A stretch of 64,000 nt of DNA from Argyresthia goedartella (GCA_949825045.1 OX463813.1:27014001-27078000), one strand, 5' to 3'; counted from the first letter of the stretch, positions 20,640 to 31,438 are shown. Numbers and translations are program-made. Notes: generated by a model from the sequence alone, not told the origin.

Positions 20640-21600
20640 TAGAAAGAAAGAACTAAGAATATTATAGAAACTGTCAAAGAATTGAAATAAAACACTTAAA
20701 TAATGTGATTTTTACTAGATTTATTGAACAACCGCGCCAAAATTGGTTATTCCATTTAATAGCTACGGCGTCATAGGCACAGGGGCTTCAAACGTATTCT
20801 GACATAGCATGAGTCGCCATTTTTTACTTTACCCTTTTGTAGGTTATGTCAGAAAAATATTAAAATGACACATATTGGATAGGAAGAATACATATTACGA
20901 TACATTTAATGCTGGCATAAACAATGAAGTGACTTTGTTTGCTTAAATTAAGCCAACAGCTTCACTTTTTTATTTAAGATATGACACTCAATTTTAATTT
21001 TCAATATTATTAACATCATTTATAACTATTGAGAGGGGGCGTGCAATATTTAACACTATCTTTATATATTTTTACAGTAAATTGATACCCGCAGCTAGAT
21101 TTTACACATACACGATCATAAAAGACAATAAATGTAATTGTACTTACCCAATTTAATTAATTATCACCACGTGATGGAGTGTTAAACGGAATAAGACCGT
21201 TTAACACTCCATCACGCACAAACTAAATACTTAAAAAAAAAACATGCTCACAAAGAACTACTTTAAAACAAGTAACATTATAACAGATTAGTAAACTGTA
21301 GCTTTAATGTGTTTAACTGTATAGATAAATAAATGTTATTTACCTGCTTATATAATTTCGTTGTAAAATTGTTATAATGCTAATTTAGAGCCATATTACG
21401 GCTGAAAGTTGTATAATTTGGGCCCCAAATTAAACGAACAAGAGCTTTGTACTAGTAAATAATGCTGATATAGAGTATAGATTTAATACTTGACGCATGA
21501 ACTATTGCTGTTATATGTTTATTATAATGCTGTTTTGTGTTACTTGGGTATTGTGGGATGTGACCTGCGTGTGCACGTACGCACCATCTCACATCAGCTC
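20640..21600. other. No gene recognised (contains one strong hairpin)
   Basis: AT-rich sequence without coding signals. The only structure I see is the hairpin at 21171-21215. Confidence 0.5.
21171..21215. repeat. Perfect 19-bp hairpin
   Basis: GTGATGGAGTGTTAAACGG (21171-21189) and its exact complement (21197-21215) flank the 7-base loop AATAAGA. No neighbouring gene suggests a terminator; it may be the remains of a MITE. Confidence 0.8.
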
Positions 21601-21617
21601 AACTATGGTAACCCCGG

Positions 21618-21902
21618 GTGCTGCTGCTGAGTCGGCCGGCAGCGCGGAAGAAATGCATTAAATACGCACAGCTAATGGGAAGTTATCTGTTTGTTCCTTT
21701 GCTCGTCGAGACCACATGGGTGTGGGGTACGCAGGGTAGGGCCTTCGTCAAGGACATTGGGAGTCGTTTGAGGGACCGAGGATGTGACCACCGCTCCGGA
21801 TCGTTCCTGTCACAGAGAATCTCGCTAGCTGTGCAGCGCGGTAATGCTGCCAGTGTAATGGGCACGTTTGGTGCGGGCGTTTCTTGGGGCGGTTTATTTT
21901 TA
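21618..21902 (+). pseudogene. C-terminal fragment of a mobile-element polymerase-type ORF
   Basis: The reading frame contains SYLFVPLLVETTWVWGTQG and RSGSFLSQRISLAVQRGN, a pattern I associate with the C-terminal tail that follows reverse transcriptases in some metazoan mobile elements. The frame ends at 21902, followed by an A/T-rich stretch that looks like a 3' UTR and tail. No RT core lies upstream, so this is a 5'-truncated copy. The family assignment is from memory and uncertain. Confidence 0.45.
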
Positions 21903-22362
21903 TAGATATGTATTTTGTTTCTTATGTTTAGTTAAGATTTATGTCATTGTATTTTATTGTAGTTATAGGTACTAGACCTTAGACTGTCTCCTTCAAGTTT
22001 TGTATAGTTAATTTAATAAAAAGCTATGAATAATAAAATAAAGAAGCCGTAGTAACAAGTGAAATATAAAGTTGCTCTGATCAAATCGATTTAATAGCGA
22101 AAGTTGTTCAAAATTATGTCCATAATTACCCCCTAAAATATGACCACACCTTCCTGTACACCGGTACTTAAGTTAAGGCAGTTTCGGTGACAAATTCATC
22201 GCATGTTCAGACGGCACGAATATTAGATAAATCGAAAGAGTCAGCGTTTCGAGTTGAGATCATAATTTATTTGTACAGAAACGGATATCGATACGCTTAC
22301 ATGCATTAATGTTCTGAATCACTTGATTGTTTTATTGAAATACAAAAGCAATTAGTATATCT

Positions 22363-22948
22363 GTCGCAGTTGGTTGGTTAAATCAGATACTAACTATCTC
22401 TCTAGACCGTTAATTAAATGCCGAGGTTTAACCAAGTCACTAGCGTTTTGATTTAAATAAAGCATCGTCGAAAACTTTTAACAATCTGTCTTACCGAAAG
22501 CCGGCGTGTTGGAAAATAAGATGGCGTCACGACAACAGCTGATTTGCACAGCTTATAACAGGGCAAAACATTGCGGTAGGTTAGGTGAAGAGTAAAGGGG
22601 GTGAGCGAAGCGAAGCCTCCTTTATCCTTCGTGTTAGGTTGAACATGTCTAAATTGTCGAATTGTCTAATAAACGAATTGTCTAAACGTTCCTAGGCAAC
22701 AAGACGTACACAATATTAGTATTTTTATGTGTACTTAAGTTTATGTTTTAAGCATTTTTTGTTGTTCTTAAACAACAAAAAATACAAATATTGTGTACGT
22801 CTTGTTGCCTAGGAACGTTTAGACAATTCGTTAAACATTTAGTTCACTCACTTATCTGACGGAATTTTAGTGACTTGGTTAAACATCGGTATTTAATTAA
22901 CGGTCTAGAGAATTCGTTAAGTGTCTGATTTAACCATCTAACTGCGAC
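22363..22948. mobile_element. Non-autonomous DNA element with about 80-bp terminal inverted repeats
   Basis: The left arm 22363-22442 (starting GTCGCAGTTGGTTGG) and right arm 22868-22948 are inverted copies sharing TGGTTAAATCAGA, CTCTAGACCGTTAATTAAAT and GTTTAACCAAGTCACTA. A second, perfect inverted repeat lies inside. There is no coding sequence. Flanks GTATATCT and GTATCTAT are similar but not identical, so no firm target duplication. Confidence 0.7.
22672..22832. repeat. Perfect 46-bp inverted repeat
   Basis: 22672-22717 is the exact reverse complement of 22787-22832 (arms begin AACGAATTGTCTAAACG). The spacer is 69 bp and resembles 30455-30515, so a related element has moved elsewhere in the window. 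Confidence 0.85.
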
Positions 22949-22949
22949 G

Positions 22950-24140
22950 TATCTATGACAGTTCAATTATCAAAATAGCTCGCCAGATAAAGTTGAATGA
23001 AGTGGTGTGTCACCACAGGGTACAATATCATTGTGGTCTGTGACCTCAGTCTGTGACATTTCATATTTGTACTATAGTCTGAATAGTGTAAGAACCTAAG
23101 CTCGCGCTAACTCATTCTCTTCATTTCGGAACGCAGGGTTCCCATTACTAAATCACATGTCAACTCTATACACCAAATTCTGTCAAGCCCTCTAGCGAGC
23201 TATTTGGAAGCATTTTGTTTTTATTTGAAAACTCTTCTGCAATCTTCATCTAAAGGAATTGCATTGTGTTTTAATACCTTTTTTTTACTTTATTAACTTT
23301 TGCGCGGCAAACAGCAGCCTCGATGATTTCGATCAATTACATAAATGACATTCGCCATCTCTATCTCTCATCGCAGTTGGCGCCGGGCGCGACTCTGACA
23401 TATAGATGGCAGATAACCACGTCTTTTTAACGTGAAATATTACCGCGAGATTATATGGAGAAGGCTACTGGAATGAGGCTTGATGCGTGCGAATGTTGTC
23501 GAAATTACTGGTGTCGAGATTATCTTTTACATCAGATTATAAGTATGCTAAAAGAGATGAAAAATAAAAACAGGACGCCCAAAAGCGATTGTTAAATGTG
23601 AAGTGATTACTGCCTACTTCATTATAATCTTCCTCTTGTTTCCCCCTTTCTCAGTCATTGCCCCTTTCTCTACGGAGGCAGAAACACCATTATGATTGTG
23701 TATTACTACCCCTTAGAGATGTAAATTAGCGCAAAAAGATTATGTAAGAGCTACATTTAAATGGATGCGCGGGAGAGGCGACATTACCAGCTACGCGGAC
23801 CCCGCACTGAAGTCTCGCGACGACGTGTCGCGGCTAGTCGCGAGACGTCTGGGTGAGCAGTAAATGTCAACCCTCCCGCACGGATTCAACGATTCATCGA
23901 TTCACCGAATCGTCGATTCACTACCTCAATTAGTTTTTATTTATACAGTTCGCGCCAAGTTTCTCTGGTTCTGAGCGAGCTGTCGCTTCTCTCTCCCACA
24001 TTACCCTATGCGATAAAGAGAGTTTTCAGTTCGCGCAGAGCCCAAGAAACTTTACGGGGCCTGGTAGCTGTGTACATGTTATTATTATATAATATTCAAT
24101 GTTCTGTGTTGTTATACTAATTGCCTACCTCTCCCCGCAG
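22950..24140. other. No gene recognised upstream of exon 1
   Basis: Non-coding. GAATCGTCGATTCA-like near-palindromes occur at about 23890-23922. The last bases before 24141 form the splice acceptor (pyrimidine-rich, ending CCCCGCAG). Confidence 0.5.
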
Positions 24141-24276
24141 CGGCGCAGACGTCCCCCCTGCAGGGCGCGGCGGGGGGAGGCGCAGCGCTTCCCTGTGACG
24201 TCACGCCCGCGCTGCCCGACGACCGACTCGCGCTCGTCATCTGGTACAAGCAGGGCCACAGCGCGCCAATATACAC
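24141..24276 (+). CDS. Host gene exon 1 (of those visible): N-terminal half of V-type Ig domain, Sidestep-like receptor
   Basis: Acceptor ...CTCTCCCCGCAG and donor GTGAGT flank 136 bp. Read with two leading bases that complete a split codon, it encodes AQTSPLQGAAGGGAALPCDV, then TPALPDDRLALVIWYKQ and GHSAPIYT. This has the first disulfide Cys of an Ig fold (LPCDV) and the invariant Trp (IWY). The incoming intron is phase 1 and the outgoing intron is phase 2; the split codon is completed by the next visible exon to give T-L-D-T-R. The pattern LPCDVTP...WYK...PIYT is typical of insect Sidestep-family proteins, transmembrane ligands of Beaten-path receptors in axon guidance. The family call is from recollection; the Ig call is firm. 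The signal-peptide exon was not found. Longer ORFs over this spot are in wrong frames. Confidence 0.85.
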
Positions 24277-24649
24277 GTGAGTAGCATTCCGTCATTCGTT
24301 CATTCATTCGTAAATTAATTTATCAATCATTTATTCATTAGTACATTCATTCAGTAGAAAAACCATATTATTATTTAATATTCATTTATTGACTCAAATT
24401 GTACCTTATTCTAGTCTAGTCATTATTTCAGTTAGAAAACTAAGCTTATTTGGCACAAAAAATAATACAATCACTTTATGTGTTCATTCGGTTCTCTGTT
24501 CTTTCCCTCACTAGATGAATCGCTCAATTACAAGTTCACTTATCTATAGATACAAACAGGACCACATCGCGCCCATCCACACTTAAATAAATTCCGTTTT
24601 ATTTATTCAGTTAGTTAATTTACCATCACTACATAATTCGTTCTTTTTC
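24277..24649. other. Intron 1 start, no element recognised
   Basis: Begins with the donor GTGAGT. It contains loose CATTCATTC and TTATTCA-type simple sequence and no gene. Confidence 0.5.
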
Positions 24650-24836
24650 AGTTGAGTCAAAGTCAAAGTCAAAGTACTTTATTACTGTAGATATTTGCAT
24701 ATACTTAGCGAACGTCTTTTTTTGCCTCTTCTCTACATTGGACCACTGTGGGAGAAGAAGGGCGTAGAAACTCCCACAGATCGATTTTTAGATCTCTTTT
24801 AAAAATAGGTTGTGCTTAACTAATACAAATATGAAG
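24650..24836 (-). repeat. LINE-tail repeat with conserved stem-loop, copy 2
   Basis: An AGTCAAAGTCAAAG tail at the left, then the conserved tail sequence in reverse. Stem CTGTGGGAG 24746-24754 pairs with CTCCCACAG 24771-24779. Confidence 0.7.
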
Positions 24837-25184
24837 GCCCCACACTTGGATACCTTGCGTCATTGGAACGATGTGGAAACAGCGGCGACCACATAAACAT
24901 ATCAAGACATAAATGAAGACTTTAAGTCCTTTCCTCCGTCGCGCGGGAGGATTCCAAACAGATGGAAAACTGAATTCGATACATTTATTTATTTATTTAT
25001 TTATTTATTAACATAATTTATCTATGCCTTGACAGCCGAGGCCAAATCGACATAAATTACAGATATATACCAATAAATTAAAATATTTACAATCCAAATT
25101 AAAATTCACAATATGTCATCAATCATAAATAAATTAAATCAATTAATAAAAAACCAAATTCAATGTTATAATTTGACATTACTG

Positions 25185-28064
25185 TCATTCCATCATCTCG
25201 CAGAACCTGCCACACATTCGCACAATGTCCCTCCATGCATCACCAAACAGATCGTTCAGTGGTGCTACCGCCAACAGAGCATTCAGGCTGTCCCGCGCCC
25301 GGACAAGCGGAGACTGCCGGCGCGCCACCGTGCGGTGCGAGCCGCCCGCTAGCAGCTGGTGCCTGCGCCCGCGTACGTAATTGTCAGGCACAAATAACGC
25401 GCATAGCGCACTGACAAGCGTCGCGCAGTCACTGTCGCCTCGCAGCAATCGACACACAGTCAGAAGTTGTTCAGTGTTACGTCTCACCTCTAGTGAGTTA
25501 TATCCAAGCATACCCAATATAAAAGCGGTTGGATAGAGATAAGGGTAGTACCCAAATTTCCTCTTATATAGGTATCGTAAAAAAGCTTTTTGTACCTTCT
25601 CGAGCATAAGGACGTATGAGCTTTCGTGTGGATTCCAAACAACCGAGCTAGATTCCAGTTTGGTTCTCACTAGGGCAGTGTAAAGAAGCTGTACCACACC
25701 CAGATTACGGAATCCCTTACTATTCCGAATCACAAACCCCAATCTTTTAAAGCATTCCTTGGCTAAAGTGCTCATGTGCTCATGAAATGTAAGTTTAGGG
25801 TCAAACGTAACACCGAGATCTTTCATCGAATACACTCGAGTCAAGGACTCCGCGCCGAGTGTATACGTCACGCTAATAGGCCGAGGAGAGCGCGTGAAAG
25901 ACATTATGCAACATTTTTCACTATTGAATAGGAGTTTGTTGCTCACACTCCATCTATAGACCGCATCTAGATCTTCCTGTAGTAGCCTACAGTCATTTTC
26001 TGACATTATGGGAAGTACTAGTTTGAGGTCGTCCGCGTACAGTAGGCATTTAGAATATTTTAGCACAGATTCTAGGTCATTTATCATGATGATAAATAAC
26101 AACGGACCAAGAATAGAGCCTTGGCTAACACCCGACCGCGTGTGGTACGGCTGGGACTCAAAGCAGCCATGTCGCAAAAACTGTTGGGGGTTTTTCAAGT
26201 AGTCAGCAAAGAAGACCAACAGCCTTGGGGCAAATCCTATGGCGCACAATTTCTTCATTAGGGCATCGTTATCAACTCTATCGAACGCCTTACGGAAGTC
26301 TAGATAGGCGACGTCCACCTGACATCCCCGATCCATGCTCTCTGAGACCAAATCGACTAACGTCAGTAAGTTGGTGGTTACTGAGCGACGACTCCTAAAT
26401 CCGTGTTGTGAGTCGCACAAATATGGCGCTATCTGTGGATAGATTTTACCGTATATGACTGACTCGAACAATTTTGCCAATGAACTCAGGATCGCAATCG
26501 GTCGATATTGATTTACAGAGGCAGTATCACTAGTCTTGGGTACAGGACTGACTCGAGAGAGCTTCCAGCTGGTGGGGTACTTCCCTTGCTCAAAAGCTAG
26601 GTTGAAGATACAACCTAAAGGCAGTACCAGCTGATCACTATAGGCCTTTAAGAAGTAAGGAGGGACGTTGTCCGGTCCAATTGCGCTCCTTGGCCTTAGT
26701 TGCCTCAGTCCTTTCTCTATATCCCTACGGGAAACATGTGTAATTTGGACGTAGTTAGCAGTACGCGAGTCATCGGATCTGTTTACCAGATCCGGTGCCA
26801 GCGCCGGCTTGTCACTGAGGAAAACGTCGGAGAAGTAGTCTGCAAATGCGGCTGCTGCTTCTTCTCCGGCACACTCTTGCCCCTGATGCATGACCCGAGG
26901 TTCGAAACCACCCTTCGATCTGAGGCCGCTCACATGTTTCCAAAACGCGCGTGGGTTGTATCTGATATTACCTTCTAAACTCACCATGTGGTTCATGTAA
27001 GCTGTAGCTATGCGGCACTTAATACTGGCTCTCAGCTCACTGAATGCGGCGTAGTCAGCTGGTCTCTTACACGACTTCCACTTACAATGTAATTTAGCCT
27101 TGGCGGCCAGGTCGTGTATTATATCCCCAGTATACCACACTGGGTAGCGTCTAGTAGGTACACATTTCCTGGTTTTTTTCGGCACTGTCGCATTGAAAAT
27201 ATCGTATATGGTGTCGTAAAAACGACCAACTGCCGTGTCCACATCCGGAGCTTCAGCAATATCGTCCCAAGTGACGCTAGACATGTGTTCGTACAGGACT
27301 GTGTGGTTGCCCTTGGCAAAATTCCAGTCATTGTGACCGTCAATGTTGCTGGGATCCAAGCGGCCGGATCGCTGGACTGCGCCTTGCATTGACGACAGTG
27401 GCACAATGATGTCGAGAGGCGGGTGGTAGGCGTCAGCGTGTGGCACCAGGCTGCCTGACACGGAGGAGCGCACGGTTACACCACGGACGCTCTCCGGCAG
27501 TAATACCACATCAAGCACGCCCCCGTGAGCATTCATCACATCATTCGTCTCATACATACAACAAACACTCAGAAAATAGCAATAATAATTAACAATAGAC
27601 ACTGATGCACTATTCATGTTGAGGTCACCGAGAATAATGAGGTTTCCGTTTAAGGTTGACCTATTTCCTTCCGTTTTGGTGAACCAGCTTAGATATTGGG
27701 CATCTTTTTCCGCCTGTGAGATTGGTTTCCCGTTCTTCTTTTTACTGGGGTCCACATAGACCACACAGACTGTGAAGTGGACACCATCCAATGTGAAATT
27801 GGCCCAAAGATTTTCGCCATGATCTGTTTCGAGGTCCCGGCATCGGCGTAGTGTGATGCCGGGGCGGGCCGCGAGCAGCACGCCTCCGCACGCGGTGGGG
27901 CGATCCCGGCGCAGCACGCTCCAACCTCCCGCCGTTACCTCAGCATCTCCAACGGATGAGTCCAGGAATGTCTCCGTAGCAGCGACGAGGTCCTGTCCTA
28001 GTGAAGGAAGGTTATTACGCCAGTATTCTAGCCTGCTCTTAATACCTCGAACGTTCTGGTACAT
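25185..28064 (-). CDS. LINE B ORF2: endonuclease-reverse transcriptase (959 aa)
   Basis: The first ATG (28064) gives MYQNVRGIKSRL, so the catalytic endonuclease Asn is at residue 4 and almost no sequence precedes it. Further endonuclease motifs are ATETFL, ILGDLNMN and the later SD/H region. Reverse transcriptase: NQYRPIAILSSLAKLFE, QHGFRSRRS, YLDFRKAFDRVDN, SGVSQGSILGPLLF and the catalytic LYADD. The frame is also open upstream of the ATG, through the stop of ORF1, in the +1 frame. The C-terminus lies in an Arg-rich stretch before the stop at 25185. No internal stops, so the copy may be young. Confidence 0.92.
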   Translation of the reverse strand: MYQNVRGIKSRLEYWRNNLPSLGQDLVAATETFLDSSVGDAEVTAGGWSVLRRDRPTACGGVLLAARPGITLRRCRDLETDHGENLWANFTLDGVHFTVCVVYVDPSKKKNGKPISQAEKDAQYLSWFTKTEGNRSTLNGNLIILGDLNMNSASVSIVNYYCYFLSVCCMYETNDVMNAHGGVLDVVLLPESVRGVTVRSSVSGSLVPHADAYHPPLDIIVPLSSMQGAVQRSGRLDPSNIDGHNDWNFAKGNHTVLYEHMSSVTWDDIAEAPDVDTAVGRFYDTIYDIFNATVPKKTRKCVPTRRYPVWYTGDIIHDLAAKAKLHCKWKSCKRPADYAAFSELRASIKCRIATAYMNHMVSLEGNIRYNPRAFWKHVSGLRSKGGFEPRVMHQGQECAGEEAAAAFADYFSDVFLSDKPALAPDLVNRSDDSRTANYVQITHVSRRDIEKGLRQLRPRSAIGPDNVPPYFLKAYSDQLVLPLGCIFNLAFEQGKYPTSWKLSRVSPVPKTSDTASVNQYRPIAILSSLAKLFESVIYGKIYPQIAPYLCDSQHGFRSRRSVTTNLLTLVDLVSESMDRGCQVDVAYLDFRKAFDRVDNDALMKKLCAIGFAPRLLVFFADYLKNPQQFLRHGCFESQPYHTRSGVSQGSILGPLLFIIMINDLESVLKYSKCLLYADDLKLVLPIMSENDCRLLQEDLDAVYRWSVSNKLLFNSEKCCIMSFTRSPRPISVTYTLGAESLTRVYSMKDLGVTFDPKLTFHEHMSTLAKECFKRLGFVIRNSKGFRNLGVVQLLYTALVRTKLESSSVVWNPHESSYVLMLEKVQKAFLRYLYKRKFGYYPYLYPTAFILGMLGYNSLEVRRNTEQLLTVCRLLRGDSDCATLVSALCALFVPDNYVRGRRHQLLAGGSHRTVARRQSPLVRARDSLNALLAVAPLNDLFGDAWRDIVRMCGRFCEMME

Positions 28065-28098
28065 AATATCGAGAGTCTTCCCTGTGCTGACTCGGAGA

Positions 28099-28968
28099 TT
28101 ATCCCCGAGTGCCAGTCTTCGGTTGAGCTCCTCGAAAGGGTATCCAGGCTTTCACTCTAGCATTTTCAGGCCACATCTCGATAGATGAACATTTTTCGAA
28201 GATATCTGCTGGGACACCTATCTTATAAGATTTATAGTCCCCTTTGGGCTTGAGTTCATCAACTGTTCCTGCTCTCGGTAAGCAAATCTGCTGGAGATAG
28301 CTCCTTACTTCGTCAAATCCGGAGAGCATGTTCCAAAGATGGAAATATTTCCGCCGTTCTACTGCCTTCAGCGAGGTGACACTAGGTCCAGCAGTACAGT
28401 ACAGGGACATGGGTCGCCGAACTTTTCTCCGAACTTCTGTCCAACCTTCATCCCCGGATTCCTCGGATGAATTTTGAATGCCTTCCAATGGTGCCGTCTG
28501 TGGTTCCGGTGTCGTTCCGGTGGGTAGAGTTGGCTTGGCATTTTTCAGGCTGCTTTTTTTATTCTCTCTGCTCTCTTGCTTGTGATGACTAGAGGCCATA
28601 TCTGCATAGGACTTTTGAGCTTTGGGGCGCGCAGAACTCTTTCTTTGCTCTTCCTCAGCCCTTGCCCGCACTTCTATATTATCCAGCTTGGCAGAGACCG
28701 CTCCGGTAACCGTCGAGCACTTTTCAATGACCACCTGATGTTGACTCATCGTTGAGGTCAACAAAGCTAGGCTCCCCGCTATATCAGAGATATCCTTTCT
28801 GATATCTCTTATCTCCGCCATTATCTCTAGGAATTCAGTTGTCTTTAAAACATAGTCCTCTTCTTCTGTTTTATAAGACGCTCTTTTCCTATCATTAATG
28901 AAAGACGCCTTCAATTTTGCGGCTCCTACTGGCGTTTGAGTGTTATCACCGACTTTCTTGATAGACAT
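28099..28968 (-). CDS. LINE B ORF1: coiled-coil RNA-binding-type protein (289 aa)
   Basis: ATG at 28968. Residues about 35-105 are helical with heptad-like hydrophobics (EFLEIMAEIRDIRKDISDIA), a likely coiled coil. A charged low-complexity linker follows, then GWTEVRRK. The C-terminal part (about 205-280) reads YFHLWNMLSGFDEVRSYLQQI and YKIGVPADIFEKCS, a module I recognise from other lepidopteran LINE ORF1 proteins that resembles an RNA-binding fold. No zinc finger, unlike LINEs A, D and E. The stop at 28099 is followed 35 nt later by the first ORF2 ATG. Confidence 0.82.
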   Translation of the reverse strand: MSIKKVGDNTQTPVGAAKLKASFINDRKRASYKTEEEDYVLKTTEFLEIMAEIRDIRKDISDIAGSLALLTSTMSQHQVVIEKCSTVTGAVSAKLDNIEVRARAEEEQRKSSARPKAQKSYADMASSHHKQESRENKKSSLKNAKPTLPTGTTPEPQTAPLEGIQNSSEESGDEGWTEVRRKVRRPMSLYCTAGPSVTSLKAVERRKYFHLWNMLSGFDEVRSYLQQICLPRAGTVDELKPKGDYKSYKIGVPADIFEKCSSIEMWPENARVKAWIPFRGAQPKTGTRG

Positions 28969-29090
28969 ACATAAAAAAGTTATGCCGTAAAGTCACTTTG
29001 CACATTTTTATGTTCCAGACGAAACTCAGTTAATTGTTAGGTTCTGAATTTAGACTTTGTAGTTATTTAAGCGCTAAAGTACGGAAGGTA

Positions 29091-29267
29091 TTAGTGAGTC
29101 AAAACTGATTTCTAGCCGACTGCGCCGGAAGAAGGGTAATGATTTCTTGGCAACGGCGTCGCTGGCATCAATGGCACACGAAGGACATTTCATACGGGCG
29201 ACTTTAGTTATCTGTTTGGCCGTCGGGTTAGTTTTGTTGGTCTGTTATTTATTTATATTATCTCTAT
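29091..29267. other. Intronic sequence between LINE B and SINE
   Basis: A short ORF starting at 29147 runs into the SINE head and is not a gene. Confidence 0.4.
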
Positions 29268-29540
29268 GTCTAAGAGCTCCGTGGTCTAGTGGGCTTCACT
29301 CTTGCTTCTCACACAATAGATGCAAGTTGAATCCCGGTGCTGGCTATGTGCCAATGCGATGAGTAATTTGTATTAAGTACATAACAGGGACGTTCTAATC
29401 TAACGGTGAAACCTTAACTGCATCATAGCTGCGTAATGGCTAGCCCCCTGTCATGCAATATGGCGAATTGAATAAATGGCTAAAAGTGGGCAAAATTATG
29501 CCTCCCGTATGGAAAAGGCATGACCCTATATGTATTTTTC
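29268..29540 (+). mobile_element. tRNA-derived SINE (reference copy for fragments elsewhere)
   Basis: Head: GTGGTCTAGTGGGCTTCAC (A box) at about 29281 and a weakened B box AGTTGAATCCC at about 29327. The body includes AGCCCCCTGTCATGCAA and GTGGGCAAAATTATGCC, shared with fragments at 15297, 17680 and 49060. Confidence 0.7.
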
Positions 29541-30520
29541 TACCTATCTATAAGTATCTAACAAGGTGACATTTTGTTTTAATTCTACGGTGACACCAAT
29601 TAAAAGCTCATTGCAGATGGCACTAGTGCAGTTGTAGGCTGTCTATCTGTCAAATTTGTCAAATACTGTTGATCTCTTCTTTAAATTTATGGCGTGCTAA
29701 CCTCATTTGAGATTAATTATGCCAGTGTCGAGTGGTTTTTGAAAGATCACGTGACATACTTTTGAAACTAACGTCAGATGAATGAAACTCTTTGCCTCCA
29801 CCTACACAACCACCACCAAGCGGGAGCAAAGGCGGACATAGTCGCCGTTACCAGCAATTTAGAACTGCAGTTCTAATAAAAGTTATAAAAATAACGACTC
29901 CATCTCAAGCTGCATATTTATGAGGCGATTATCTCCCAATTCTGAGCTGTCACTCAAACACTTTGAATCACATGAGTCACTCAACGCTCGTATAATGGTC
30001 ACTTAACGAGCTGGCTAGTTCAAGTTATTTGTGGGCGCCCTGTATAGCTCACAAAGGTGCCGACTTAAATCTCAGCGGCGACGCACACTGGACCAGATTT
30101 GAGGAGCCGAAGAATTTAACCGTTCAAAAGTCAAAGTCAATGTTCTTTATTAGTGTAGATATTAACAATTTTTCTTAGTACACGTATCATTTTCGGTCTT
30201 CTTTACGCTGAACCGTGGGAGATTAAACGTGACGACAAATGTGCTCCTGCCACTTCGTATGGGAAAACGCGTGACTTTATTCAAACGTTTGCATTTATTC
30301 AAGAAGTTTCGGAGCGATAATATATTTTTTTTAACGCAAGACATTCTTTTGTTTTAACATAAACATACACATTTACATAGGCTATTATTTAATTGCGCAA
30401 CCAAAATACTGATTTGCACAGCAAAAAAGGATGAGCAAAAACACTTTTTATATTTTAAATATTGTATGTGTACTCAAGTTTGTTTTAAGTAATTTTTGTT
30501 GTTCGCTGCGCTTCCCTGAG
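29541..30520. other. Intronic sequence without a recognised gene
   Basis: A short AGTCAAAGTCAATG piece at 30127-30185 (-) is a fragment of the LINE-tail repeat. 30455-30515 resembles the spacer of the inverted repeat at 22718-22770. Otherwise nothing. Confidence 0.5.
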
Positions 30521-30529
30521 GTAGTCCAC

Positions 30530-30648
30530 GAATAGCACCTGTCTGAATAGCACCTACGCGAATAGCACCTAGCCTACTCCACGAATAGCACCCAGGTGCT
30601 ATTCGTGGACTAAAATTTATTTTTACATTTTTGTCCACAAATAGCACC
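30530..30648. repeat. Short-motif array GAATAGCACCT with a palindromic pair
   Basis: GAATAGCACC(T/C) at 30530, 30545, 30560 and 30583, an inverted copy at 30594-30604, and a diverged copy at 30638-30648. TCCACGAATAGCACC (30578-30592) and its complement (30595-30609) form a 15-bp hairpin with a 2-base gap. Spacing is irregular, so it is not a CRISPR array. Confidence 0.8.
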
Positions 30649-30734
30649 TACGACTTAGCAGCCAACTGGGACGCTGGGATGTATACAGGACGTTATTAAA
30701 TTAAAGATATCGGAAATAATCACAAGAATGTTTA

Positions 30735-30793
30735 TTAATATGAGGCTATGTACGTAAGTAAGTGTAATGATTACGTACCATAGCCTCATATTT
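30735..30793. repeat. Near-perfect inverted repeat
   Basis: AATATGAGGCTATGTACGTAA near 30738 pairs with a right arm of the same sequence carrying one extra base, ending near 30793. The spacer is about 13 bases. Possibly a small foldback element. Confidence 0.65.
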
Positions 30794-30859
30794 TAAGATT
30801 ATGTAGGTACTTACTTACCTACTTGCTCAATGTTTTTATTATTAACTTAACATTTTTTT

Positions 30860-31197
30860 TATACTAACCACTACACCACTAACGCAGCACCACAGAGGTC
30901 GTGTTGTTGCCATGACGGTGCCCCACTGCTGGGCAAAGGCCTCCTCTCATTGAGTCATCTCAAGACGCAAGTCAAATCAACTTGAAAAGCGGCAGTTCCT
31001 GCAACAAAACCAGTTCTCCAGGTATCGACCTGCTCGTTCCTGGGGTCAAGCTAGGGATGTCGGGAGAGGGATGTAGATCCTGGGCAAGTCTTAACTGTGT
31101 CCCAGGCGATACAGCGCTTGTGGAGAGGTCACTTCACCTGTGCCAGGCACGGAAGCCAACCTCACAGAATGCAACAGCGGTTGTAATAAACATCTGA
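30860..31197 (+). repeat. RTE-type LINE 3' remnant (tentative)
   Basis: The phrase CCCCACTGCTGGGCAAAGGC followed by CTCCTCTC is one I associate with untranslated ends of RTE-like retrotransposons in moths. A related CCCACTGCTGG piece is at 51680. The 72-codon ORF here has no motif. Confidence 0.45.
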
Positions 31198-31438
31198 AAA
31201 AATGCCAATGATGATGATTCAGTAATTATTGACAACTCAGGCAAGAAAAGATGACTTGTAAATGTTTTGTTGTCGTTTATCTACAAAGAAACCTACTTCT
31301 TCGTTACGTTAAAAATTTCTTATTCGGAACTCAGTATACGCCGCACCTTATCTCACCAAGAGGGCACTTAGACAGTATTTTAAATTCTTATTATTTTTAA
31401 TCCGGCCATCACACTCCTCATATTAGGCTCAACAGATG

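Larger units (their letters stand above)
24983..29090 (-). mobile_element. LINE B, two-ORF non-LTR retrotransposon in host intron 1
   Basis: Minus-strand ORF1 (28099-28968) and ORF2 (25185-28064) with a 3' UTR ending in an (AAAT)n tail at 24983-25009. Both ORFs are uninterrupted. The 5' border is not sharp; about 29090 is an estimate. It lies antisense to the host gene. Confidence 0.85.

Noticed and set aside
24099..24307. 60-61 aa ORFs on both strands over host exon 1
   Set aside because: They are in the wrong frames; the splice-bounded frame within 24141-24276 gives the Ig sequence.
29147..29362. 71 aa ORF with a hydrophobic segment
   Set aside because: Its second half is the SINE head; chance ORF.
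30530..30648. CRISPR-like array
   Set aside because: Motifs are 11 bases, irregularly spaced, partly inverted, and the genome is eukaryotic.
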